In this document: positions 1 to 5,435 of the stretch, in pieces
How the letters are laid out: each line of letters begins with the position of its first letter
How positions within the stretch are numbered: position 1 is the stretch's first letter
Assembly (NCBI GenBank): GCA_905373085.1
Contig: CAJPRR010000143.1
Coordinates: 1-5,463 of the forward strand
Direction: 5' to 3'
DNA from: an uncultured Selenomonas sp.
GTDB lineage: Bacteria; Bacillota; Negativicutes; Selenomonadales; Selenomonadaceae
Length of the DNA: 5,463 nucleotides
Program-made: the position numbers and the translations under genes
Notes under the pieces: generated by a model
Databases searched by the model: none
Seen by the model: the letters and a program-made list of their open reading frames with translations, nothing else
What the model was told of the DNA's origin: nothing

Positions 1-55
1 CCTGCACGAGCGTCGTCTTGCCCGACGCACAGACGCCGACAACAGCAATTCGCAT
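1..55 (-). CDS. P-loop NTPase, N-terminal fragment (runs off left edge)
   Basis: Only the first 18 codons are in the window. They read MRIAVVGVCASGKTTLVQ: a short beta strand followed by a perfect Walker A motif (GxxxxGKT, residues 7-14), which binds ATP or GTP phosphates. The ATG at 55-53 is preceded by a very strong Shine-Dalgarno site (AAAGGAGG, about 61-68), so the start is secure. It follows the SpoIIE-like phosphatase by 36 bp on the same strand and is probably co-transcribed with it. In this gap GGAAG and CTTCC can pair as a 5-bp stem just upstream of the Shine-Dalgarno site, which may be chance. The fragment cannot separate a small kinase, a GTPase or another P-loop family, so no specific function is assigned. 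Confidence 0.8.
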   Translation of the reverse strand, partial: MRIAVVGVCASGKTTLVQ

Positions 56-91
56 GGCCTCCTCCTTTGGAAGCGCGATGACTTCCTTCTG

Positions 92-802
92 CTAGAACGG
101 GTACGAAGCGGAAAGCTGCTCGATCTTCGGCGCATCGGAAGCGGCTTCCGCGATGCCCATGGCGACGACCGTCATATCATCACCCGCCTTTTCCCTGTCC
201 AAGGAGAGCGCGTATTCCAAGATGCTCTTGGCGATGAAGTCGCAGTCCTCAGGAGGGTTGTCCTCGATGATGGCGATGACTTTCTTCATGTCCATCGCCG
301 CGCCTTCGTACTTCTTTCCCGCGTGCGCGATGCCGTCCGTGAAAGAGACGACGATCATGCCCGGAGCGAACGGCAGTTCATAGACGCGCGGCTTCATGTG
401 GCGGTTGACGCCGATCGGCGAGACCTCGTCGTCGTAGATCGTCAGGTACTCGTCCGTCTTGACGATCGTCGGACAGTTGGAATTGCGGCTGATGACGACC
501 GTCTCCGATTCCAAATCGGCGCTCAGGAGCGTCAGCGTGCACGACACCTTCTTGTCCTTCATCGCGTAGAGGTAGTCATGCACGGCGCGTGCAACAGCGC
601 CGTCGCGGGCGCCGTCGGCGATCAAGGAAGCCGCCTTGCTCACGACCCAGCTGCTCGTATGGTGCGCCGCCAGCCCGTTCCCCTGCCCGTCGGCGATGAC
701 AGCGGAAAGCCCGCCGTAAGGCCGCTCGATGATGTCGAAGCTGTCGCCGCAATGCTGCATCGCGTATTTGTTGATCTTCGCCATGCCCACTTTTATCTTC
801 AT
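92..802 (-). CDS. Stand-alone SpoIIE/PP2C-type protein phosphatase
   Basis: A 236-residue soluble protein that is essentially one PP2C-like SpoIIE domain. Such enzymes remove phosphate from Ser/Thr residues, typically of anti-anti-sigma or similar regulatory proteins, using two metal ions. The family's acidic metal-binding positions are visible: D20 in GDSFDII, D38 in VIADGQGNG (residues 35-43), D156 in SFTDG, and D208/D209 in GDDMTVV. There is no signal peptide, membrane segment, PAS, GAF or receiver domain, so any input must come from a partner. The last 20 or so residues after the final strand are non-conserved. I chose the ATG at 802-800 because AGGTGA lies about 9 bases upstream, overlapping the end of the cyclo-ligase gene. 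An in-frame TTG directly before it (805-803) would add one residue. The gene lies 9 bp after the cyclo-ligase, and no sigma factor, STAS protein or anti-sigma kinase is visible nearby. The target is unknown. The domain call is firm; the biological role is not. Confidence 0.88.
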   Translation of the reverse strand: MKIKVGMAKINKYAMQHCGDSFDIIERPYGGLSAVIADGQGNGLAAHHTSSWVVSKAASLIADGARDGAVARAVHDYLYAMKDKKVSCTLTLLSADLESETVVISRNSNCPTIVKTDEYLTIYDDEVSPIGVNRHMKPRVYELPFAPGMIVVSFTDGIAHAGKKYEGAAMDMKKVIAIIEDNPPEDCDFIAKSILEYALSLDREKAGDDMTVVAMGIAEAASDAPKIEQLSASYPF

Positions 803-811
803 CAATGCTTC

Positions 812-1399
812 TCACCTGCAAAGTATAGTTTCGTTCTCCGTAACAATCGCGTGCATCATGACGTCGTGCGCCTCTCGGGGAATCTCATCCATGATCTGAC
901 AAGAAAACGCTGCGGCGATTCGCTGCGCCCGATTCGCCTTCTCGCTCAAGAAGCGATCGTAGAAGCCCTCGCCGAGGCCGAGCCGCGCCCCGTCGCGCGA
1001 AAACGCCGCGCCCGGCACGAGCACGCAGTCAAGGCTCTTTGGATCGACGATCTCGCGCCGCTCTTCGCGCACAGTCGGGATGCCGAACGCCCCCGGCACG
1101 AGGTCGGAAAGAGCACGCACGCGCACCGCCTCCATGACGCCCCTGCCGACGATGAGCGGCACGGCAACGCGCCTTCCCTCGGCCAGCGCCTTTTCCATGA
1201 AGCCGTAAAGCTGCACCTCGTCCGACATCGCGGCGAAGGCGAAGATCGCCCTGGCCTTGCGGCAAACGTCGAGCGACATCAGTCTCGCTTCTATGGCCTC
1301 GCTGAACGCCCGGTTCGTCTGCTCCGAAAGGCTGCCGCGCCGCTGCAGGGCCTCTTGACGCAGACGCTTTTTCGCTCGCAAGACCGCTTCGTGCGCCAT
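812..1399 (-). CDS. 5-formyltetrahydrofolate cyclo-ligase (MTHFS family)
   Basis: This 195-residue cytosolic enzyme should convert 5-formyltetrahydrofolate to 5,10-methenyltetrahydrofolate with ATP hydrolysis, returning a storage folate to the one-carbon pool. It is the counterpart of E. coli ygfA (fau) and B. subtilis yqgN. Family landmarks appear in order: the basic N-terminal KKRLRQEAL helix (10-18); SDEVQLYGFMEKAL with GRRVAVP (59-81); FGIPTV (105-110); the signature VPGAAFSRDGARLGLGEGFYDRF (128-150); and a C-terminal HDVMMHAIVTE (178-188). The signature varies slightly from the common RLGYGGGYYDRFL (Leu and Glu replace Tyr and Gly), but the Gly and Tyr-Asp-Arg core remains. Length is typical. 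The ATG at 1399-1397 lies only 3 bp after the yajC stop, with AGGAG about 12 bases upstream inside yajC, so translation is probably coupled. It shares an operon with yajC and the phosphatase gene without an obvious pathway link. Confidence 0.94.
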   Translation of the reverse strand: MAHEAVLRAKKRLRQEALQRRGSLSEQTNRAFSEAIEARLMSLDVCRKARAIFAFAAMSDEVQLYGFMEKALAEGRRVAVPLIVGRGVMEAVRVRALSDLVPGAFGIPTVREERREIVDPKSLDCVLVPGAAFSRDGARLGLGEGFYDRFLSEKANRAQRIAAAFSCQIMDEIPREAHDVMMHAIVTENETILCR

Positions 1400-1402
1400 G
1401 CG

Positions 1403-1699
1403 TCAGGACTTCTCCTGTGCCTCGCCATCCGTGACATTCGCTTGGATGGACGCACGCGACACCTCGATCTCCACATGCTCGGCGATCTTCAGCTTGACCA
1501 TCGTATCATGCACCTCGGTCAGCGTGCCGTAAATGCCGCCGATCGTCACGACGCGGTTGCCGCGCCTGAGTCCGTCGAGCATTTCTTTGCGGCGCTTCTG
1601 CTCCTTGCGCTGCGGCTTGATGATCAAGAAGTAGATGACAAGCACCATGAAGATCAAAGGGCCGTATGTATAAAAAGCATTCATCATGTTCGCATCCAT
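1403..1699 (-). CDS. yajC: Preprotein translocase subunit YajC
   Basis: A 98-residue single-span inner-membrane protein that associates with SecDF and the SecYEG channel in protein export. One hydrophobic segment runs from about residue 8 to 27 (FYTYGPLIFMVLVIYFLIIK). It is followed at once by the family's basic stretch KPQRKEQKRRKEML and the conserved cytoplasmic domain core with GNRVVTIGGIYGTL (47-60). Length is normal for YajC. The ATG at 1699-1697 has an excellent Shine-Dalgarno site (AGGAGG six bases upstream). The next in-frame ATG codons (residues 5 and 6) are less well placed. Upstream lies tgt across a 115-bp gap, the classic tgt-yajC neighbourhood. In many bacteria secD and secF come next, but here a folate enzyme follows, so the SecDF partners, if present, are encoded elsewhere. 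Confidence 0.95.
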   Translation of the reverse strand: MDANMMNAFYTYGPLIFMVLVIYFLIIKPQRKEQKRRKEMLDGLRRGNRVVTIGGIYGTLTEVHDTMVKLKIAEHVEIEVSRASIQANVTDGEAQEKS

Positions 1700-1716
1700 A
1701 ATATCCCTCCTGTCAA

Positions 1717-1744
1717 GGAATCGCTGATAGGTTCAGTTCTTCCT
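1717..1744 (+). repeat. Diverged copy of a short interspersed repeat half, tgt-yajC gap
   Basis: On the plus strand, bases 1717-1736 read GGAATCGCTGATAGGTTCAG. This matches the minus-strand sequence of 5385-5366 (GGAATCACTGATAAATTCAG) at 17 of 20 positions. The next eight bases (TTCTTCCT), with the G before them, are shared with the repeat half at 5279-5252. The copy lies in the 115-bp non-coding gap between tgt and yajC. I see no convincing second inverted half here, no clear promoter, and no strong terminator; an A/T-only pairing (AAGAAA with TTTCTT) is weak. Compared by eye only. Confidence 0.5.
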
Positions 1745-1814
1745 CAAGAAAAAATCTTACAATTCATTTCTTTCGACGCTTCTCGCCGTTTCCCTTTATT
1801 GCGGGGAAATTTCC

Positions 1815-2930
1815 TCATCGTTTCCAGCTTTGCAGGAATTTCGCCCGAAAATCGCTGAACGCATCGGCGAGAATCGCCTCGCGCATCTCGCGCATGAAGG
1901 CCTGCAGGAAATAGAGATTGTGCAGCGTCAGAAGGCGCAGGCCGAAGATTTCCTCGGCGCGGACGAGATGCCGGATGTAGGCGCGCGTGTAGCCGTTTCG
2001 GCAAGCGTAGCAGCCGCAGCCCTCTTCGAGGACGGAAAAATCGCGCGTGTAAACGGCATTCTTCATCACGAGCCGGCCTGTATGCGTCATCGCCATGCCA
2101 TTTCGCGCCACGCGCGTCGGAAATACGCAGTCAAACATGTCGATGCCGTACATGACGCCCTCTAAAAGATAATCGGGCGTGCCGACGCCCATCAGATAGC
2201 GCGGCTTGTCTTCGGGCAGAAGATGCACGGTGAGACCAAGCATCTCGTACATGAGTTCCTTCGGCTCGCCGACGCTCAGACCGCCGACAGCATAGCCGGG
2301 AAAATCAAGCTCTGCGAGATCGGCTGCGCTCTTTTCGCGCAAATCCTTGTACATGCCGCCCTGCACGATGCCGAAGAGCCCTTGACGCCCGCTCGTCATC
2401 GCTTCCTTGCAACGCTTGGCCCAGCGCGTCGTGCGCTCCGTCGAAGTCTTCGCATATTCGTAGTCGGCGGGATAGGGCACGCACTCGTCGAACGCCATGA
2501 CGATGTCCGAGCCGAGCGCCATCTGCACCTCCATAGAGACTTCGGGCGACAGGAATTTCTTCGAGCCGTCGATGTGCGAGCGGAAGGTCACGCCGTCTTC
2601 GCTGATCTTGCGCAGCTCGCCGAGACTGAACACTTGGAAGCCGCCGCTGTCCGTCAGGATTGCGCCGTCCCAGTTCATGAAGCGATGCAGTCCGCCCGCC
2701 TCGCGCACGAGATCCATGCCCGGTCGCAGGAAAAGATGATACGTATTGGATAGGATCACGCCCGCACCAAGCTCTTTGAGTTCGTCGGGCGAAACTCCCT
2801 TGACGGACGCCTGCGTGCCCACGGGCATGAAGATCGGCGTCGGAAAACTGCCGTGCGGCGTGTGCAGAATGCCGGCGCGCGCTCCCGTCGCCTCATCCTT
2901 CTTTATCAATTCATAGGTAATGGCTGTCAA
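1815..2930 (-). CDS. tgt: tRNA-guanine transglycosylase (queuine tRNA-ribosyltransferase)
   Basis: This enzyme exchanges guanine at position 34 of tRNAs with GUN anticodons (Asp, Asn, His, Tyr) for the queuosine precursor preQ1. At 371 residues it is full length for a bacterial TGT. Key features: HTPHGSFPTPIFMPVGTQASVKG (23-45); the general acid/base Asp94 in LTDSGGFQVFSL; GIVQGG (187-192) and GYAVGGLSVGE (212-222) of the substrate pocket; the nucleophile Asp267 in GIDMFDCVFPTR; and a zinc site of Cys305, Cys307, Cys310 and His337. The zinc loop appears one residue longer (CRNGYTRAYIRHL) than in E. coli or B. subtilis TGT as I recall them. The start is TTG at 2930-2928, overlapping the queA stop as TTGA. 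GGGGAGG lies seven bases upstream, inside the queA end, so translation is coupled to queA. No earlier or later ATG gives a better N-terminus. Confidence 0.97.
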   Translation of the reverse strand: MTAITYELIKKDEATGARAGILHTPHGSFPTPIFMPVGTQASVKGVSPDELKELGAGVILSNTYHLFLRPGMDLVREAGGLHRFMNWDGAILTDSGGFQVFSLGELRKISEDGVTFRSHIDGSKKFLSPEVSMEVQMALGSDIVMAFDECVPYPADYEYAKTSTERTTRWAKRCKEAMTSGRQGLFGIVQGGMYKDLREKSAADLAELDFPGYAVGGLSVGEPKELMYEMLGLTVHLLPEDKPRYLMGVGTPDYLLEGVMYGIDMFDCVFPTRVARNGMAMTHTGRLVMKNAVYTRDFSVLEEGCGCYACRNGYTRAYIRHLVRAEEIFGLRLLTLHNLYFLQAFMREMREAILADAFSDFRAKFLQSWKR

Positions 2931-3976
2931 AGAGCCGCCTCCCCTTTCGCGCTGCCTTTCAAAAACATCGCATCGCCGAACGAAAAGAAGCGATATTTCT
3001 CGCGCACCGCTTCCTCGTAGGCGTGCAGTACGAACTTGCGCCCCGCGAAAGCGCTGATGAGCATGAGCAGCGTCGACTTCGGCAGATGAAAGTTCGTCAC
3101 AAGGGCATCAACGATCTTGAAGCGATAGCCCGGATAGATGAAGATGTCCGTCCAGCCGCTCTTCGCCGAAATGACGCCCTGCGCCTCGGCCGCCGATTCC
3201 AACGTGCGGATCGACGTCGTGCCGACAGCGATGACGCGGCCGCCCGACGCCTTCGTGCGGCGAATCAGCTCCGCCGTCTCCTCGGGCAGTTGGTAATACT
3301 CGCTGTGCATCTTGTGCTCTTCGATCTTCTCCACGTTCACGGGACGAAACGTGCCGAGTCCGACGTGGAGCGTGACGAAGCCGATATGGATTCCCTGCGC
3401 CTTGAGTTCGGCAAGCTGCTCCTTCGTGAAGTGCAGACCCGCCGTTGGCGCGGCCGCCGAACCTTCCTCGCGGCAGTAGACCGTCTGGTAGCGCTCCTTG
3501 TCCTCCAATCTCTCATGGATGTAGGGAGGCAGAGGCGTTTCTCCCAAGCGGTCGAGGATTTCCTCGAATACGCCTTCATAGCGGAACTTCACGATGCGCC
3601 CGCCGAAATCCGTATGCGCCATGACCTCAGCGCAAAGTTCGTCGGAAAAACGGATGACCTGTCCAACCTGCGCCTTCTTGCCGGGGCGCACCAAGGTCTC
3701 CCACGAATCCTTGTCGAGGCGGCGCAGCAAAAACACCTCGATATGCGCGCCCGTCGGCTCGCGCCTGCCATAGAGCCGCGCGGGAAGGACACGCGTATCG
3801 TTCAGAATCAAGGCGTCACCGGGCGTGAGGAACGCGCCCAAGTCGTAGAAATGACGATGCTCTATCGTCTTCGCCGCGGGATCAAGCACCATGAGCCGCG
3901 ATGCGTTGCGCGGCTCGATCGGCTTCTGCGCGATCCGTTCCTCCGGCAGTTCATAATCAAAGTCCTTGAGCAGCAT
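2927..3976 (-). CDS. queA: S-adenosylmethionine:tRNA ribosyltransferase-isomerase
   Basis: QueA transfers and isomerises the ribosyl part of S-adenosylmethionine onto preQ1-modified tRNA, giving epoxyqueuosine. This is the step after Tgt. The 349-residue protein is collinear with Bacillus QueA. Conserved blocks are NDTRVLPARL (59-68), LPPYIHERLEDKERYQTVY (149-167), GSAAAPTAGLHF (172-183), HVGLGTFRPV (204-213), GTTSIRTLES (252-261), TNFHLPKSTLLML (294-306) and YRFFSFGDAM (328-337). I chose the ATG at 3976-3974, whose first A is the last base of the upstream stop (TGATG), because it gives the same N-terminal length as Bacillus QueA. A GTG three bases earlier (3979) is a possible alternative, since GGAGG is seven bases before it and ten before the ATG. 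The tail after FGDAMFL is a short extension (KGSAKGEAAL) whose codons also supply the tgt ribosome-binding site. Confidence 0.97.
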   Translation of the reverse strand: MLLKDFDYELPEERIAQKPIEPRNASRLMVLDPAAKTIEHRHFYDLGAFLTPGDALILNDTRVLPARLYGRREPTGAHIEVFLLRRLDKDSWETLVRPGKKAQVGQVIRFSDELCAEVMAHTDFGGRIVKFRYEGVFEEILDRLGETPLPPYIHERLEDKERYQTVYCREEGSAAAPTAGLHFTKEQLAELKAQGIHIGFVTLHVGLGTFRPVNVEKIEEHKMHSEYYQLPEETAELIRRTKASGGRVIAVGTTSIRTLESAAEAQGVISAKSGWTDIFIYPGYRFKIVDALVTNFHLPKSTLLMLISAFAGRKFVLHAYEEAVREKYRFFSFGDAMFLKGSAKGEAAL

Positions 3977-5220
3977 CACGGCAAAACCTCCAGCGTCGTT
4001 CCCGGATAATAGTGCGCGAGGATGGCGTCATACTTCATGCGGCTTGCAAGCCTCTCGGCGCCATGCTGTGACATTCCCAGACCATGACCGCTGCCGAAGC
4101 CGGTGATCACAATCTGCCCCTTTTCCCGCTTCACGCCGAAGAGCGTGCTTTTGAGACCAAAGATGGAGCGCATCTCGCTTCCCGTCAGCTCCACGGTTCG
4201 TTTCGAGCCTTCGATCGTCATGTGCGAAACGCGTCCCGAAGGCGTGCGGTAGGCGTCACCCCTGCCAATGACGAGCGGGGAAAGCCCAATCTTCTTGAGG
4301 CTTCCCACCTCCTTGCCGGCAGCGGCGAGCTTCCTGAGGAAATCCGTTTCCGACAAGATCACCTGCCACGGACTTGTCCCTTGCACATCCTCCTTGACGG
4401 GCACGAGATACGGCACACCCGCGCCCCAAAGCGCCTCGCGGCTCTCCGTCATGCCGCCCGAATCACTGTGAAACAGCGTTTCCGCCGGCTTTCCCGCGTA
4501 GAGGAGCGCCTGATTCGCCGTCTGCGCGACCGCCGCACGCGTCGCGGGCGTTTCCGCATCGACGCCGCCGTAGACCTGGCAATGCGTCGTCGCGCAGACG
4601 TCGTAGCCTTCCGACCGATGGCGTCCCTTGCTGCGAAGGGCATAGGTTCGCGCCGCCACCGCCTGCGCCTTCAAGGCTTCTATATGCCACGAGGCTGGCA
4701 TCTCCTCGGCGAGCACGCCGTTCACATAGTCGTCAAGAGGAAGCTGCTCGATGAGGTCGAGTCCCTTGCTCTCGACGCGCACGAAGAAACTGCCGCGATA
4801 ATGCCCGGCGCCGATTTGAAAGACGCCATCGGCACGCTGCGACACAAGGCGCAGGGATGCGCCGGAGAGGCGCTTGCCATCGAGGAAGATTCTCGCCCCG
4901 CCGCTTTCCAGCTTGATGGCGGCATTCGGCGCGATCGTCGTCAGCACCTTGCCGCTTCCGTCCTCGACGATGGAAAATCCGGCGTTCGACGAGATGAGCA
5001 CGCTCTTCTGCCCGAGGAGCAGCCCCACGCGAATCTCCTGCGAGGATGCGGGCGCCTTCTCCTGCTTCGCCTCTTTGGACGCCGCCTCCCTCTGCGCCTT
5101 CCCTGCGCCCTGAAAGTCGATCACGCGGCCGGCCGACGCCGTATGGAAGCAGCAGAAGAACACGCCGCACAGAAAGAAAAGAATCGCTCCGCACCACATG
5201 CCGCTTCGCTTTTCTGACAA
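3976..5220 (-). CDS. Secreted SpoIID/LytB-domain protein, probable peptidoglycan lytic enzyme
   Basis: A 414-residue exported protein of the SpoIID/LytB family, whose sporulation member cleaves cell-wall glycan strands denuded of stem peptides. From the chosen start there is a signal peptide: basic SEKR, hydrophobic core about 11-24, and an ASA site at 28-30 before GRV. An Ala/Lys/Glu-rich linker follows (about 38-62). The SpoIID domain core shows LDDYVNGVLAEEMPASW with the catalytic-type Glu173, then EALKAQAVAARTYA (181-194). Next come His201, Cys209 and Cys214 in GYDVCATTHCQVYGG (the family's metal-site pattern), FHSDSGGMTES (250-260), and a C-terminal GFGSGHGLGMSQHGA (374-388) with HYYPGTTLE. 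The start is uncertain. TTG at 5220-5218 is favoured by AAAGGGG eight bases upstream. An in-frame TTG at 5250 has no Shine-Dalgarno site, and an ATG at 5199 would shorten the basic region. It leads the queA-tgt operon. No other sporulation-specific gene is visible, so a vegetative wall role is possible. Confidence 0.92.
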   Translation of the reverse strand: MSEKRSGMWCGAILFFLCGVFFCCFHTASAGRVIDFQGAGKAQREAASKEAKQEKAPASSQEIRVGLLLGQKSVLISSNAGFSIVEDGSGKVLTTIAPNAAIKLESGGARIFLDGKRLSGASLRLVSQRADGVFQIGAGHYRGSFFVRVESKGLDLIEQLPLDDYVNGVLAEEMPASWHIEALKAQAVAARTYALRSKGRHRSEGYDVCATTHCQVYGGVDAETPATRAAVAQTANQALLYAGKPAETLFHSDSGGMTESREALWGAGVPYLVPVKEDVQGTSPWQVILSETDFLRKLAAAGKEVGSLKKIGLSPLVIGRGDAYRTPSGRVSHMTIEGSKRTVELTGSEMRSIFGLKSTLFGVKREKGQIVITGFGSGHGLGMSQHGAERLASRMKYDAILAHYYPGTTLEVLP

Positions 5221-5251
5221 GACTGACGCCCCTTTCCCTTCCCTGCACAAT

Positions 5252-5279
5252 AGGAAGAACAGATAAATTCAACGATTCC
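5252..5279 (-). repeat. Diverged repeat half in the spoIID-like leader
   Basis: On the minus strand, 5279-5252 begins GGAATCGTTGA and ends GTTCTTCCT. It matches the tgt-yajC copy (1717-1744) at 21 of 28 positions, including the first seven and last nine bases; the middle has diverged. It begins four bases after the proposed -10 box, so the transcript would start at or just before it. Alignment was by eye, and the middle match is weak, so membership of the same family is tentative. Confidence 0.35.
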
Positions 5280-5282
5280 TAT

Positions 5283-5291
5283 AGTATATCA
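5283..5291 (-). promoter_or_regulatory. Extended -10 promoter for the spoIID-queA-tgt operon
   Basis: On the minus strand, TGA followed by TATACT (5291-5283) forms an extended -10 element (TGnTATAAT type) for the housekeeping sigma factor. No good -35 lies 16-18 bases upstream (TGGCGC at 17), which the extended TG can offset. Transcription would begin near 5279-5275, giving a leader of roughly 55-60 bases before the TTG at 5220. It is the best promoter candidate in the intergenic region and lies after the terminator-like hairpin, consistent with it starting this operon. Confidence 0.55.
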
Positions 5292-5318
5292 CAGAGAAGC
5301 GCACCGCGCCACCTGTAA

Positions 5319-5385
5319 GGAAGCGCTGATAAAATGAGGTCGCCCAGATGTGTGAAGATGGGTGGCTGAATTTATCAGTGATTCC
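5319..5385. repeat. 67-bp palindromic element (MITE- or REP-like)
   Basis: The outer 20 bases are imperfect inverted repeats: GGAAGCGCTGATAAAATGAG at 5319-5338, and at 5366-5385 the complement of GGAATCACTGATAAATTCAG (16 of 20 match). The pairing continues inward, GTCGCCCA (5339-5346) with TGGGTGGC (5359-5366), leaving a 12-base loop (5347-5358). Almost the whole element can fold as one hairpin. Three of the pairs are G-U wobbles in a plus-strand transcript and would be A-C mismatches in a minus-strand transcript, so the plus-strand RNA should fold better. GTAA lies directly outside both ends (5315-5318 and 5386-5389), as a 4-bp target duplication would. No T-run follows on either strand, so it is not a typical terminator. 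It lies about 28 bp upstream of the -10 region of the spoIID-like gene. Confidence 0.65.
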
Positions 5386-5399
5386 GTAAACCCGCACAC

Positions 5400-5435
5400 G
5401 AAAGAAAACTGCCGCACATGATTTATGTGCGACAG
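5400..5435 (-). terminator. Rho-independent terminator of a gene beyond the right edge
   Basis: Read on the minus strand, CTGTCGCACAT (5435-5425) pairs with ATGTGCGGCAG (5419-5409) as an 11-bp stem with one U-G wobble and a five-base AAATC loop. TTTTCTTTC follows at 5408-5400. On the plus strand the wobble becomes a C-A mismatch and no T-run follows, so the signal is directional. It implies a minus-strand gene ending to the right of the window and isolates the spoIID-like operon from it. The tail is interrupted by C, so efficiency may be moderate. Bases 5436-5463 carry no gene I can recognise. Confidence 0.75.

Noticed and set aside
1700..1814. Terminator or promoter between tgt and yajC
   Set aside because: Only a weak A/T stem and a GGAAATTTCC palindrome are present, without a G+C stem plus T-run. 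TTGACA at 1715-1710 has no -10 at a usable distance before yajC.
323..1858. 511-residue plus-strand open frame opposite the phosphatase, cyclo-ligase, yajC and the tgt end
   Set aside because: It lies antisense to four well-supported genes and across their gaps. Its protein is Arg/His/Ala-rich with no recognisable domain, as expected for the reverse of G+C-rich coding DNA. No convincing ribosome site was seen.
1744..2004. Minus-strand open frame of 86 residues overlapping the tgt end and the tgt-yajC gap
   Set aside because: Out of frame with tgt, Arg/Pro-rich, no family resemblance and no good ribosome site.
3045..3060. GAAAGCGCTGATGAG, resembling the repeat half
   Set aside because: It encodes the conserved LISAFAG segment of QueA, so the resemblance is explained by coding constraint.
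3023..5217. Two long plus-strand open frames (328 and 377 residues) opposite queA and the SpoIID-like gene
   Set aside because: Both mirror strongly conserved minus-strand genes and have the biased composition of antisense frames, so they are treated as shadows.
5221..5282. PreQ1 riboswitch in the leader of the queuosine operon
   Set aside because: Considered because queA and tgt belong to queuosine synthesis. I do not see the short pseudoknot with a C-rich loop and A-rich tail typical of preQ1-I, and these genes act after preQ1 is made.
5376..5419. Possible 14-codon minus-strand peptide starting inside the terminator hairpin
   Set aside because: The purine-rich site is about 16 bases from the ATG and the start lies in the terminator stem; no support beyond an open frame.
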